Of a DNA stretch of 48,122 bases, positions 8,953-17,087 are shown piece after piece. Both the position numbers and the translations under genes were made by a program. The stretch covers positions 1 through 48,122 of the forward strand of contig JADGOC010000012.1 of assembly GCA_017883165.1 (NCBI GenBank). The letters run 5' to 3'. This DNA is from Acidobacteriota bacterium. Lineage in GTDB: Bacteria > Acidobacteriota > Vicinamibacteria > Vicinamibacterales > CAVVIG01. Position 1 is the first letter of the stretch. The number at the start of each line of letters is the position of its first letter. The notes below the pieces were generated by a model, which was not told where the DNA came from, searched no databases, and saw only the letters and a list, made by a program, of their open reading frames with translations.

Positions 8953-8970
8953 GTCTCACGTTAGTGAGAC
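8953..8970. promoter_or_regulatory. Perfect 7-bp inverted repeat in a divergent intergenic region
   Basis: GTCTCAC-gtta-GTGAGAC lies in the 131 bases between the divergent thioredoxin and VOC genes, 27 bases before the VOC start. It could be an operator or an mRNA hairpin. The rest of this gap shows no clear promoter hexamers. Confidence 0.4.
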
Positions 8971-8997
8971 CGGCGGGCCGCGCGAAAGGACAGACGC

Positions 8998-9381
8998 ATG
9001 AAGCGGGTGACGGGCCTCGGTGGGGTGTTCTTCAAAGCAGAGGATCCGGCGAAGCTGTACGCGTGGTACGAGCGCCACCTCGGCATCGTGCGCGAACCGA
9101 CGGGAGCCGTGACGTTCACGTGGCGCGACGGCGAAACGAACGGCCGGCCGGGTACCACGGTGTGGGCCATCTTCCCCAAGGATACGCGGTACTTCGATCC
9201 CAGCCGCGCGAGGTTCATGCTCAACTACCGCGTGGACAATCTCGACGCGTTGCTGGCGGTCCTGGCGGAGGAGGGCGTGCCGATCGATCCGAACCGGGAG
9301 GAGTACGACTACGGCAAGTTCGCTTGGATCACCGACCCGGAAGGCAACCGGATCGAGTTATGGGAACCCAAAGCTCCATAG
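8998..9381 (+). CDS. VOC family protein (glyoxalase/bleomycin-resistance fold)
   Basis: A 127-residue single-domain vicinal-oxygen-chelate protein. It has GGVFFKAEDPAKLYAWYERHLG at the start and WITDPEGNRIELWEPK at the end. The latter holds the metal Glu (RIELWE) characteristic of the family. Members are isomerases, dioxygenases or binding proteins, so the substrate is open. The start ATG follows GAAAGGACAG. It converges on the transglycosylase gene with 11 bases between stops. Confidence 0.88.
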   Translation: MKRVTGLGGVFFKAEDPAKLYAWYERHLGIVREPTGAVTFTWRDGETNGRPGTTVWAIFPKDTRYFDPSRARFMLNYRVDNLDALLAVLAEEGVPIDPNREEYDYGKFAWITDPEGNRIELWEPKAP

Positions 9382-9392
9382 CCAGATATCAT

Positions 9393-10451
9393 CTAATATC
9401 TTCTATCTTCGTGCTCTCCGCGGTCTCCGTGTCTTCGTGATGAACCCGGCGAGGCTGGAATGCGATCGGCGAGCAGGCCGACGCTGATCGCGTACGAGTG
9501 GGCGCAGTTGTACTCGAGCAGCGCGTCGTAGTTGCCGAAGACGAGAAAATGCCTGGTCGCGCCGGAGACCATTGCCGCGTCCGGCAGGCTGGCCGGCAGC
9601 GCCCCGCCGTTCGGCAGGCGCACGCCGAGTGTGGCCCATGTCTTCACCGGCTGCACGACCGTCATGTCGCGCGTCGCCTGACACGTCCCCGCCCGCCGCC
9701 CCACGTCCACGGCGATGGTGCGCGCCGCCGCGCGCGAGACCTTGACCTCCCGTCCCCACGGTTGTCCCGCCGTCCAGCCGTGCCCTTTGAGATAGTTCGC
9801 GATCGACGCGAAGATGTCCGCCGGCGAGGACCAGATGTCGCGCCGGCCGTCGCCGTCGAAGTCCTCGGCGAACTTCAGATAGCTCGACGGCATGAACTGC
9901 ACCTGGCCCATCGCGCCCGCCCACGATCCGCGCATGTGGGCCAGATCGATGTCGCCGCGGTTGAGGATGTCGAGGGCGTCGAAGAGCTCGGCGCGAAAAA
10001 ACGCGGACCGGCGCGGATCCCACGCGAGCGTCGCGAGTGCGGCCACGGTCGGCCGGACGCCGCTGAACTGCCCGAAATTCGACTCGAGCCCCCACACGCC
10101 GACGATGATGCGCGGCGACACGCCGTAGCGGCCGCCGACACGTTCGAGCAGCGTCCGGTGCTTCGCGAACATCTCGCGCGCGGTCCTGACGACCTTCGGC
10201 GTCAGACGCCGCGCCACGTACTTCTCGAGCGATAGCACCGTCTCGGCCTGCGTGCGATCGCGCTCGATCACGACCGGCAGCGGCTCATCGATGTGGCCGA
10301 GCGCGTCGTCCACGACCTCCGGGCGGATCCCGCGCGCGAGGGCTTCCGTGCGCACGAGGGCGAGCCACTCGGCGAACGAGGGGCGCGCGGCCGCGTCCTG
10401 CCCGGGAAGCATCGACGCCACGATCAGAACGACAAGAGCGATCACCGGCAC
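9393..10451 (-). CDS. Lytic murein transglycosylase, MltB family
   Basis: A 352-residue exported enzyme that cleaves the MurNAc-GlcNAc bond with 1,6-anhydro product. After a signal segment (2-21) comes the SLT-type domain: IIVGVWGLESNFGQ with the catalytic Glu123, then GSWAGAMGQVQFMPSSYLKFAEDFDGDG and DIFASIANYLKGHGW, all MltB hallmarks. No lipobox Cys is present. The last 15 or so residues (RRHGDRGEHED and flanks) are encoded by the interspersed repeat at 9407-9439, with the stop just beyond it. The start is GTG 10451. It follows emrB by 12 bases, so it is probably the last gene of the efflux operon. Confidence 0.9.
   Translation of the reverse strand: MPVIALVVLIVASMLPGQDAAARPSFAEWLALVRTEALARGIRPEVVDDALGHIDEPLPVVIERDRTQAETVLSLEKYVARRLTPKVVRTAREMFAKHRTLLERVGGRYGVSPRIIVGVWGLESNFGQFSGVRPTVAALATLAWDPRRSAFFRAELFDALDILNRGDIDLAHMRGSWAGAMGQVQFMPSSYLKFAEDFDGDGRRDIWSSPADIFASIANYLKGHGWTAGQPWGREVKVSRAAARTIAVDVGRRAGTCQATRDMTVVQPVKTWATLGVRLPNGGALPASLPDAAMVSGATRHFLVFGNYDALLEYNCAHSYAISVGLLADRIPASPGSSRRHGDRGEHEDRRY
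9407..9439. repeat. CACGAAG-type interspersed repeat, copy 3 (inside a gene end)
   Basis: CTTCGTG…CTCCG…CTCCGTGTCTTCGTG matches the right half of copy 2 (6138-6161). It lies within the last codons of the transglycosylase gene, next to the convergent VOC gene. Confidence 0.78.
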
Positions 10452-10463
10452 GTCAACGAGACC

Positions 10464-12017
10464 TCAATGCGCCGCAATCGGCGCGCCTTGATGTTTTGGC
10501 CGCTTCATCAGGAGCAGCAGCGGCAGGAGCGCGATGAACAGGAAGCCCAGGAGCTGGAAGATGGACACGAACGACACCATCGACGCCTGCCGCTGCACCA
10601 TGCCGAACATCGCCGCCATCGCGCGGTTGGTGGCCGTCGTCGGGTCCGAGCCGGACGCGATGAAGCCGGCGCGGACGCGGGCGAACGTGGCTTGCGCGGC
10701 CGGCGAATAGATGTTGACGTTGGCGCCGAGCATGTTCGTCGTCGCCTGCGTGTGCCTGGAGAGCAGCGTGCCCGTCGTCGCGATCCCGACGCTGCCGCCG
10801 ATGTTTCGCATCAGGTTGAACAGGCTCGTGGCGTTGCCCATGCGCTCGCGCGAAATCGAGTCCATCGTCACCGTCGTCAACGGCACGAAGAGCAGCGCCA
10901 TGCCGGCTCCCTGAATCAACTGCGGCCAGAAGATGTCCCAATATCCCGCGCTGAGATTGAGCGTGCCGAGAAAGATGAGCGTTCCTCCGCCGACCACCAG
11001 ACCGACGCTGAGGAGCTTACGCGGGTCGAACTTCCCGGTCATCAGTCCCGTTAGCGGCATCATGAAGAACGACCCGATGCCGCGCGGCGCCATCGCGATG
11101 CCGGCCTGAAGCGGCGGGTACCCGAGCACGGTCTGCAGCATGATCGGCAGGAGCACCATGCTGCCGTACAACACGAAGCCGACGATCGTCATGAGGAAGA
11201 CACCGACGGCGTACGTGCGCGTCTTGAACACGCGCAAGTCGACCACGGGGTCGTCGGTGCGGAGCTCGTGCACGATGAGGGCGATGATCGTCACCGCGCT
11301 GATGACGGCGAGGATCGCGATCATGTGCGAGGAGAACCAGTCTTCCTCCTGCCCCTTGTCGAGCACGATCTGCAGCGCCCCGATGCCCACGGCCAGCATC
11401 CCGATGCCCCAATAGTCGACCCTCCGTTTTTCCTGCTTCAGATACGGCGGGTCGAAGATGAACATCTTCGTCATCACGATCGACGCGATGCCGACCGGAA
11501 TGTTGATGTAGAACACCCAGCGCCAGCTGTAGCTGTCGGTCAGGTATCCGCCGAGCACCGGGCCAAGAATCGGCGCGACGACAATGCCGAGGCCCCAGAA
11601 GCCCATGGCTTTGCCGCGGTCTTTCGGTGCGAACGCTTCGAGGAGGACCGCCTGCGAGAGCGGCTGCAGCGCGCCGCCGGTGGCGCCCTGCATGATGCGG
11701 AAGACAATGAGCGAGCCGAGCGTCGGCGCGAGGCCGCACAAGAATGACGCCCCGGTGAATCCCACGACCGAGAGCATCAGCAGCCGCTTCCGGCCGAAGA
11801 CGCTGGCGAGCCAGCCGGTCATCGGCAGGATGATCGCGTTGGCCACGAGATACGAGGTCAGCACCCACGTCGCCTCGTCGATCGTCGCCGACAGGCTGCC
11901 GGCGATGTGCGGCAGCGACACGTTGACGACCGTGGTGTCGAGCACCTCCATGAAGGTGGCGAACATCACCGAGATCGCGATGATCCACGGGTTGATCGGG
12001 CGCTGCGTCTGAGGCAC
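10464..12017 (-). CDS. emrB: EmrB/QacA-type (DHA2) multidrug MFS transporter
   Basis: Inner-membrane proton-drug antiporter of 517 residues with about 14 membrane segments. Diagnostic blocks are the motif-D1 type LDTTVVNVSLPHIAGSL in the first helix, the motif-A type GWLASVFGRKRLL, RIMQGATGGALQPLSQ, and motif C GLGIVVAPILGPVLGGYL. The start is GTG 12017, giving MPQTQRPINPW; it lies 5 bases after the EmrA stop. The C-terminal end carries a basic tail. With the membrane-fusion and TolC proteins upstream it forms a complete tripartite pump. The drug range is not predictable. Confidence 0.94.
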   Translation of the reverse strand: MPQTQRPINPWIIAISVMFATFMEVLDTTVVNVSLPHIAGSLSATIDEATWVLTSYLVANAIILPMTGWLASVFGRKRLLMLSVVGFTGASFLCGLAPTLGSLIVFRIMQGATGGALQPLSQAVLLEAFAPKDRGKAMGFWGLGIVVAPILGPVLGGYLTDSYSWRWVFYINIPVGIASIVMTKMFIFDPPYLKQEKRRVDYWGIGMLAVGIGALQIVLDKGQEEDWFSSHMIAILAVISAVTIIALIVHELRTDDPVVDLRVFKTRTYAVGVFLMTIVGFVLYGSMVLLPIMLQTVLGYPPLQAGIAMAPRGIGSFFMMPLTGLMTGKFDPRKLLSVGLVVGGGTLIFLGTLNLSAGYWDIFWPQLIQGAGMALLFVPLTTVTMDSISRERMGNATSLFNLMRNIGGSVGIATTGTLLSRHTQATTNMLGANVNIYSPAAQATFARVRAGFIASGSDPTTATNRAMAAMFGMVQRQASMVSFVSIFQLLGFLFIALLPLLLLMKRPKHQGAPIAAH

Positions 12018-12022
12018 GGAAG

Positions 12023-13225
12023 CTATTTGATGTACACGATCGGTTCCACCGACATGCCCGGTCTGAGCAGATGTTCCGGATCCTGTCCGGGGTCGAACAC
12101 GATCTTGACTGGCACGCGCTGGACCACTTTCACGTAGTTGCCGGTCGCATTTTCCGGCGGCAGCATGCTGAAGCGCGCGCCCGTCGCGGCGGCGATGCTG
12201 TCCACGTGGCCGTGGAATTCCTTGCCGCCGTACGCGTCCACCTTGATCGTCGCGCGCTGCCCGGCGCGCATGTTGGTGAGCTGCGTCTCCTTGAAATTCG
12301 CCGTCACCCACACGTTCTCGAGCGGGATGATCGCCATCAGCGGCTGCCCGGCTTGAATCACCTGGCCGACTTCGACCGACTTGCGGCTGACGATGCCGGC
12401 CTGGGCCGCCTTGGTGGTGGCGTACTGGAGGTTGAGCTCGGCCTGCTGCAGCGCGGCGCGCGCCTGCTGAACGCGCGCCTCGGCCGAGGCGGCGCGCGCG
12501 CGCATCGCCGTCACCTGTTCGGGACCGGTCTGCGCCGACTGCAGCGCGGCGTGCGCCTGCCGCTCGCCGCCGCGCGCCGCAACCAGGCGGCTCTCGGCGA
12601 CCAGGATGCCGGCGTCGGCTTCCGCCACCTGCGAGCGCATCGAGTCGACGGCCGCCTTCGCGGCGTCGGCCCCCGCGACCGCGGCGTCGAACAGCTGCTG
12701 CGACACTTCGTCCTTGGCGAGCAGGCCGCGCAGCCGCTCGACGTCGCGCGCGGCCTTGACGGCGTTGGCCTCCGCCTCGCGCTGCTTGGCCTGGGCGGTC
12801 GTGAGCCGCGCGTGCGCCGCGTCGACTTCCTTCTGTGCCGCGTCGGCGCCGCCGCGCGCCTGTTCGATCGACCCTTGCGCCGTGCCGATGTTGCCCGACG
12901 CGGTCGCGGACGTAATGGGCACGTTGCTCTCCGCCGCTGCGGCCGTGGCCTCGGCGTCGGCGAGCTCGGCCCTGGCTTTTTCGAGTGCCACCTGATAATC
13001 GCGCGGATCGATCTCGACGAGGATGGCGCCGGCGTCGACAGACTGATTGTCGTTGACCGCGACGCGCAGCACCGTGCCGCTGACGCGCGCCGCCACCTGC
13101 GTCACGTGCCCCTCAATCTGGGCATCGTCGGTCGATTCGTGGCCGGAGGCGATCCAGATCCAGACGCCGATGACGACCGCGACGGCCACGATCGCGGCGG
13201 CAATGAGACGAACACGATTCCCCAT
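12023..13225 (-). CDS. emrA: EmrA/HlyD-family membrane fusion protein
   Basis: A 400-residue periplasmic adaptor of the pump. It has one N-terminal membrane helix (about 7-26), then the lipoyl half STDDAQIEGHVTQVAARVSG. A long Ala/Gln/Glu-rich coiled-coil hairpin (about 75-265) follows, unusually extended and near-repetitive. It ends with the second lipoyl half and beta-barrel (GQPLMAIIPLENVWVTANFKE). The ATG at 13225 overlaps the TGA of the TolC-like gene by one base; a TTG just upstream is less likely. Confidence 0.93.
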   Translation of the reverse strand: MGNRVRLIAAAIVAVAVVIGVWIWIASGHESTDDAQIEGHVTQVAARVSGTVLRVAVNDNQSVDAGAILVEIDPRDYQVALEKARAELADAEATAAAAESNVPITSATASGNIGTAQGSIEQARGGADAAQKEVDAAHARLTTAQAKQREAEANAVKAARDVERLRGLLAKDEVSQQLFDAAVAGADAAKAAVDSMRSQVAEADAGILVAESRLVAARGGERQAHAALQSAQTGPEQVTAMRARAASAEARVQQARAALQQAELNLQYATTKAAQAGIVSRKSVEVGQVIQAGQPLMAIIPLENVWVTANFKETQLTNMRAGQRATIKVDAYGGKEFHGHVDSIAAATGARFSMLPPENATGNYVKVVQRVPVKIVFDPGQDPEHLLRPGMSVEPIVYIK

Positions 13226-14580
13226 CAACGAGAGCCTCCGAGATACTGTCGCACCGCCTCTTCGGCGACGCCGAGGGCGCGCGCGAGCGAGGCTTTCGAG
13301 ACGTTGTAGCCGTACAGACCGCCGATGTATTGCTCGTTGGCCAGCGCCACGGCGCTCTGCGCCTGCACGACCTCGATGTTGCTCGTGACGCCCGCGGCGA
13401 AGCGGTCGCGCGCCTGCGTGAGCTGCGCGGCGGCGAGATCGCGCGTTTTCGCCGCGACGTCGAGCTGCTGGCCGGTCGCCTGCAGGTCGAGGAACGCGGT
13501 GCGGACGTCGTAGTAGACCGCCGCCTTCATGTCGTCGGCCTCCGCGCGGCGCGTGCGGAGATCGGCGTCGGCTTCGAGCAGCCGGCCGCGGGTGCGCCCG
13601 CCCTGGAAGATCGGCACATTGACCGCGCCGGTGACGGCGAAGGTGCCGCGCGCGTCGCCAGGCGTCAGGCCGAGGTCGCCGAAGTCGGCGGTCACGTGCA
13701 CCGAGGGGAGCGCCGTCGCGAGCGCCGCCGCACGGGAGGCTTCCGCCGCGCGCACACGCTCGAGCGCCGCCTGGTAGTCGGGCCGCGTCTTGTAGGCGCG
13801 CTCGAGCGCCTGCTCGAGCGTCATCTCGGGAACCGGCGCGTACGGGACCTGATCGGTCAGCGTGAACGTCTGGCCGACCGGCAGGCCGATCACGCGGGCG
13901 AGCTGCAGCTTCGCCTTTTCGAAGTCATTCGCGGTGGCCGTGGCGTGCTGCTGCTCGGTGTTGAACTGCACCTGGGCGCGCAGCACGTCGATGCCGGCCA
14001 CCAGGCCGCCCTGTCTCAAGTCGACCGCCTGGTTGTAGAGCGCCTGCGCCGTGTCCATCTGGGCGCGGGCCGAGTCGGCGCGCGCGGACGAGGCGAGCGC
14101 CTGGAGATACAGATTGGCCGTCACCAGGACGACGAGATCGCGGGCGCTCTTGTAGGAATAGCGCGCCGCCGCGACGTCGTGCGCCGCCGCGCGGGCGCCG
14201 TTGATCTGGTTCAGATCGAAAATCGATTGCGTGACAAACACCCGCGCGTCGAAGACGTTCAGCGGCCCGACGAGTGACGGCACGCCAGGCGGGAGCGGAA
14301 AGCCGAACACCGCGAGATTGATCATCTCGCGCGTCTCCGAGAGACGGCCGTTGACGTTGGGCAACAACTCCCCGAGGGCCATCCAGCGGGCGCCACGGGC
14401 GTGGTCGGCCGCCTGCTCGCTGGTCAGCACGCCGAGGTTGTGCTCCAGGGCGCGGTTGATGGCGTCGCCGATCGACAGCGAGATCGGCGTGGCCGACGCC
14501 GCGCCCGACGGCACGCCGCCGAGAAATGGGTTAGGTTGCTGTCCGACTTGCAGCACGAGAAGCAGCAGTGCGGCTCTCAC
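13225..14580 (-). CDS. TolC-family outer membrane efflux protein
   Basis: A 451-residue outer-membrane channel. The N-terminus is a short signal peptide (MRAALLLLVLQVG). The sequence then shows the two-fold repeat of long helices with SIGDAINRALEHNLGVLTS and ARDRFAAGVTSNIEVVQAQSAVALANEQY, typical of TolC/OMF proteins. The start is GTG 14580, preceded by AAAGGGA. It is the first gene of the operon. No repressor gene is adjacent; the 198-base divergent gap upstream is the likely control region. Confidence 0.92.
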   Translation of the reverse strand: MRAALLLLVLQVGQQPNPFLGGVPSGAASATPISLSIGDAINRALEHNLGVLTSEQAADHARGARWMALGELLPNVNGRLSETREMINLAVFGFPLPPGVPSLVGPLNVFDARVFVTQSIFDLNQINGARAAAHDVAAARYSYKSARDLVVLVTANLYLQALASSARADSARAQMDTAQALYNQAVDLRQGGLVAGIDVLRAQVQFNTEQQHATATANDFEKAKLQLARVIGLPVGQTFTLTDQVPYAPVPEMTLEQALERAYKTRPDYQAALERVRAAEASRAAALATALPSVHVTADFGDLGLTPGDARGTFAVTGAVNVPIFQGGRTRGRLLEADADLRTRRAEADDMKAAVYYDVRTAFLDLQATGQQLDVAAKTRDLAAAQLTQARDRFAAGVTSNIEVVQAQSAVALANEQYIGGLYGYNVSKASLARALGVAEEAVRQYLGGSR

Positions 14581-14665
14581 TCGGGATCCCTTTCTCGCCT
14601 AGCGCGGCCTCGACGAGACGGGCGGAGAGCAGCCGGGTCGAGTGGGGCGAAAGGCGGCGCGGCCG

Positions 14666-14694
14666 TTGACGACCGCGTTTCGCCAGAGTACTAC
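14666..14694 (+). promoter_or_regulatory. Possible promoter for the CBM9/DUF5916 gene
   Basis: TTGACG (14666-14671), 17 bases, then TACTAC (14689-14694), about 85 bases before the ATG at 14779. The -35 is good and the -10 poor. It lies in the 198-base gap between the divergent efflux operon and this gene. I could not identify a matching minus-strand promoter there. Confidence 0.35.
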
Positions 14695-14778
14695 GACAGC
14701 GCCCGCTACGGTTCAAAATACTGTCCGTTCGCCCCAAATACGGGATAAAAACCCAATCGTGGGCTGGTCCGTCTAAGC

Positions 14779-17034
14779 ATGGAAATGCGAACGCTACCGA
14801 TCTGTCTGCTGGCGGGCCCCGTACTGATCGCCCTGGGGATCGCCCCGCGCGCCGACGCGCAGTCGGTGCTCTCAGGCGAAGCCATCCACATCGGCCGCGC
14901 CGCCGGGCGCATCACGATTGACGGCGACCTCTCCGACGAAGGCTGGCGCGGCGCCACCCGCGTCGAGAAGTGGTACGAGGTCAACCCGGGCGACAACACC
15001 GAGCCCAAGGTAAAAAACGTCGCCTATCTCGCCTACGACGATCGATTTATCTACGCCGGGTTCGAGTTCGGCGATCCCAACCCTGGTGCGATTCGCGCCC
15101 CGCTCGGCGACCGCGACAACGTCCCCGGCTTCACCGACTACGGCGGGATCATTCTCAGCGCGAGAAACGACGGCCGCTCCGCCCAGATGTTCCTCGCCAA
15201 TCCCAGCGGCATCCAGTACGACGCGCTCTCCGACGACGCGTCGGGCGAGGACTCGTCGCCCGATTTCTTCTGGGAATCGGCCGCGCGCATCACCGATCGC
15301 GGCTGGACGCTCGAGATCCGCGTGCCGTTCTCGTCGCTGCGCTACCACAACGTCGACCCCCAGACCTGGGGTGTCCTGCTGTATCGCAACTATCCGCGCG
15401 ATTTCCACTACCAGTTCTTCTCGGCGAAGCTGCCGCGCGGCGGCAACTGTTTCATCTGCCGATCGAATACGCTCGTCGGCCTCGAGCACCTGCCGTCGGG
15501 CGGCCACATCGTTGCCGCTCCCTATGTGACGGCCAGCGAAGCCGCGGCTCCGAGCGGCGACCTCGGTACGCCGCTCGTCAACGCACCGGTGCAGCCGCAC
15601 GTCGGCATCGACGTGAAGTACACGCCGAACGCCGACACCGCCGTCGATTTGACGGTGAAGCCCGACTTCTCGCAGGTGGAGTCGGACACGGCGCAGATTT
15701 CCGCCAACGAGCGGTTCGCGCTGTTCTTCCAGGAGAAACGGCCGTTCTTCCTCGAAGGCGTCAACCTCTTGTCGACGCCAATCCAGGCCGTTTACACGCG
15801 CACGATCACGGCGCCCCGGTGGGGCGGCCGCGTCACCGGAAAGGAAGGCGGCATCACCTACACCGCGGTCGTCGCCGACGATGTGGGCGGGGGAAGCGTG
15901 GTGATCCCCGGCGCGAACGGATCCGACACAGCGCCCCAGGACTTCAGCTCGCGGGTGTTCGTCGCCCGCGCGCGAAAGGACCTCGGCCGGTCCTTCGTGA
16001 GCATGCTCGTCACCGACCGCGAGACCGACGGCTTCGGCCACAACCGCGTGCTCGGTCCCGATTTCGAGTGGCACCCCTCGGACGCGGACATCGTCGCCGC
16101 GCAGTGGCTGCTGAGCGACACGCAGACGCCGAACCGGCCGGATCTCTACAGTGGCTGGACGGGGCAGTCGCTCGCGTCGCATGCGGGGACCTTGCGGTGG
16201 ACCCACAATACAACGCACCTGGATTTTGTCGGCCTCTACAACGACGTGGGCGCGGGTTTCCGCGCGGACACCGGCTTCGTGCCGCAGGTCGATTACCGCG
16301 AGACCTACGGCGAAGCGGGCTACACGATCCACCCGCACGGCTTTCTCTCGCGCCTTCGAACGTTTCTGATTACCGATCGGCAGGTGCAGTTCGACGGGAC
16401 GACGATTACGCACGAGATCTCGCCCGGCGCGGGCATGGACACGAAGCTGAACGGCTTCATGCGTTTCCGCTACGAGAACGACGTCGTGCGAAGCGGCGAT
16501 CGCCTGTTTCCACGCCAGCAGTTCGTCTACACGGTGCAGGTCAGCCCGTCGCGCGCCGTTTCGCAGGTGTCGATCGACGGCTTCCTGGGCCAGGAGGTCG
16601 ACTTCGCCAACTCGCGTCCCGGCCGCGGCGGGACGATCAATCTCAACGCGACGCTGCACCCGATGGGACATGTCGAGCTGGCGCTGCTTCAGGCCGAGCG
16701 GATACTCAACGTCGACGATGCGGCGGGTGTGGGGAAGCGGCTCTTCACGGCGCAGGTCTCGCGCGTGCGCGGCACCTACACGTTCACCGCGCGCAGCTTC
16801 GCGCGCGTCATCGGCCAGTACGTGTCCACCCATCGCGATCCATCGCTGTATCTCACCGAAACGCCCGCCACGAGCGGCAGCTTCAGCGGGTCGGCGCTTC
16901 TGGCCTACAAGCTGAACTGGCAGTCAGTGCTGTTTGTCGGCTACGGCGACGACCGGGAGCTGTCCGATCTGAACCGCTTCGAGAAAGCCGACCGGCAGTT
17001 CTTCGTGAAGGTCTCCTATGCGTTCCAGCGCTAG
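14779..17034 (+). CDS. CBM9-like / DUF5916 outer-membrane protein
   Basis: A 751-residue exported protein. After a signal peptide (1-27, ending ADAQ) the N-terminal 200 residues resemble the family 9 carbohydrate-binding fold: RITIDGDLSDEGWRGATR, then YDDRFIYAGFEFGDP and RGWTLEIRVPFSSLRY. The remaining 500 residues resemble DUF5916, a predicted beta-barrel: DFSQVESDTAQISANERFALFFQEKRPFFLEG, repeated amphipathic strands, and a terminal aromatic residue pattern (VSYAFQR) typical of barrel insertion. The role is unknown; it may take up or bind large substrates at the cell surface. It is divergent from the efflux operon. Confidence 0.88.
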   Translation: MEMRTLPICLLAGPVLIALGIAPRADAQSVLSGEAIHIGRAAGRITIDGDLSDEGWRGATRVEKWYEVNPGDNTEPKVKNVAYLAYDDRFIYAGFEFGDPNPGAIRAPLGDRDNVPGFTDYGGIILSARNDGRSAQMFLANPSGIQYDALSDDASGEDSSPDFFWESAARITDRGWTLEIRVPFSSLRYHNVDPQTWGVLLYRNYPRDFHYQFFSAKLPRGGNCFICRSNTLVGLEHLPSGGHIVAAPYVTASEAAAPSGDLGTPLVNAPVQPHVGIDVKYTPNADTAVDLTVKPDFSQVESDTAQISANERFALFFQEKRPFFLEGVNLLSTPIQAVYTRTITAPRWGGRVTGKEGGITYTAVVADDVGGGSVVIPGANGSDTAPQDFSSRVFVARARKDLGRSFVSMLVTDRETDGFGHNRVLGPDFEWHPSDADIVAAQWLLSDTQTPNRPDLYSGWTGQSLASHAGTLRWTHNTTHLDFVGLYNDVGAGFRADTGFVPQVDYRETYGEAGYTIHPHGFLSRLRTFLITDRQVQFDGTTITHEISPGAGMDTKLNGFMRFRYENDVVRSGDRLFPRQQFVYTVQVSPSRAVSQVSIDGFLGQEVDFANSRPGRGGTINLNATLHPMGHVELALLQAERILNVDDAAGVGKRLFTAQVSRVRGTYTFTARSFARVIGQYVSTHRDPSLYLTETPATSGSFSGSALLAYKLNWQSVLFVGYGDDRELSDLNRFEKADRQFFVKVSYAFQR

Positions 17035-17049
17035 GCGGCGGCGCGGTCT

Positions 17050-17087
17050 TTGACGTACGTTTACACATAATGTATAAGACTATGTGT
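17050..17087 (+). promoter_or_regulatory. Strong sigma-70-type promoter with inverted repeat around the -10
   Basis: TTGACG (17050-17055), a 17-base spacer, then TATAAG (17073-17078). ACACATA (17063-17069) and TATGTGT (17081-17087) form a perfect 7-bp inverted repeat with an 11-base centre covering the -10. The GTG start at 17086 is 8 bases past the -10, so the mRNA would be leaderless. The palindrome is well placed for a repressor. Confidence 0.72.

Noticed and set aside
10464-12311. 615-residue version of EmrB
   Set aside because: The extra 98 N-terminal residues are the out-of-frame end of emrA; GTG 12017 starts a standard first helix.
14872-16833. 653-codon open frame on the minus strand
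   Set aside because: Shadow of the CBM9/DUF5916 gene; composition dominated by Arg, Val and Ala with no domain.
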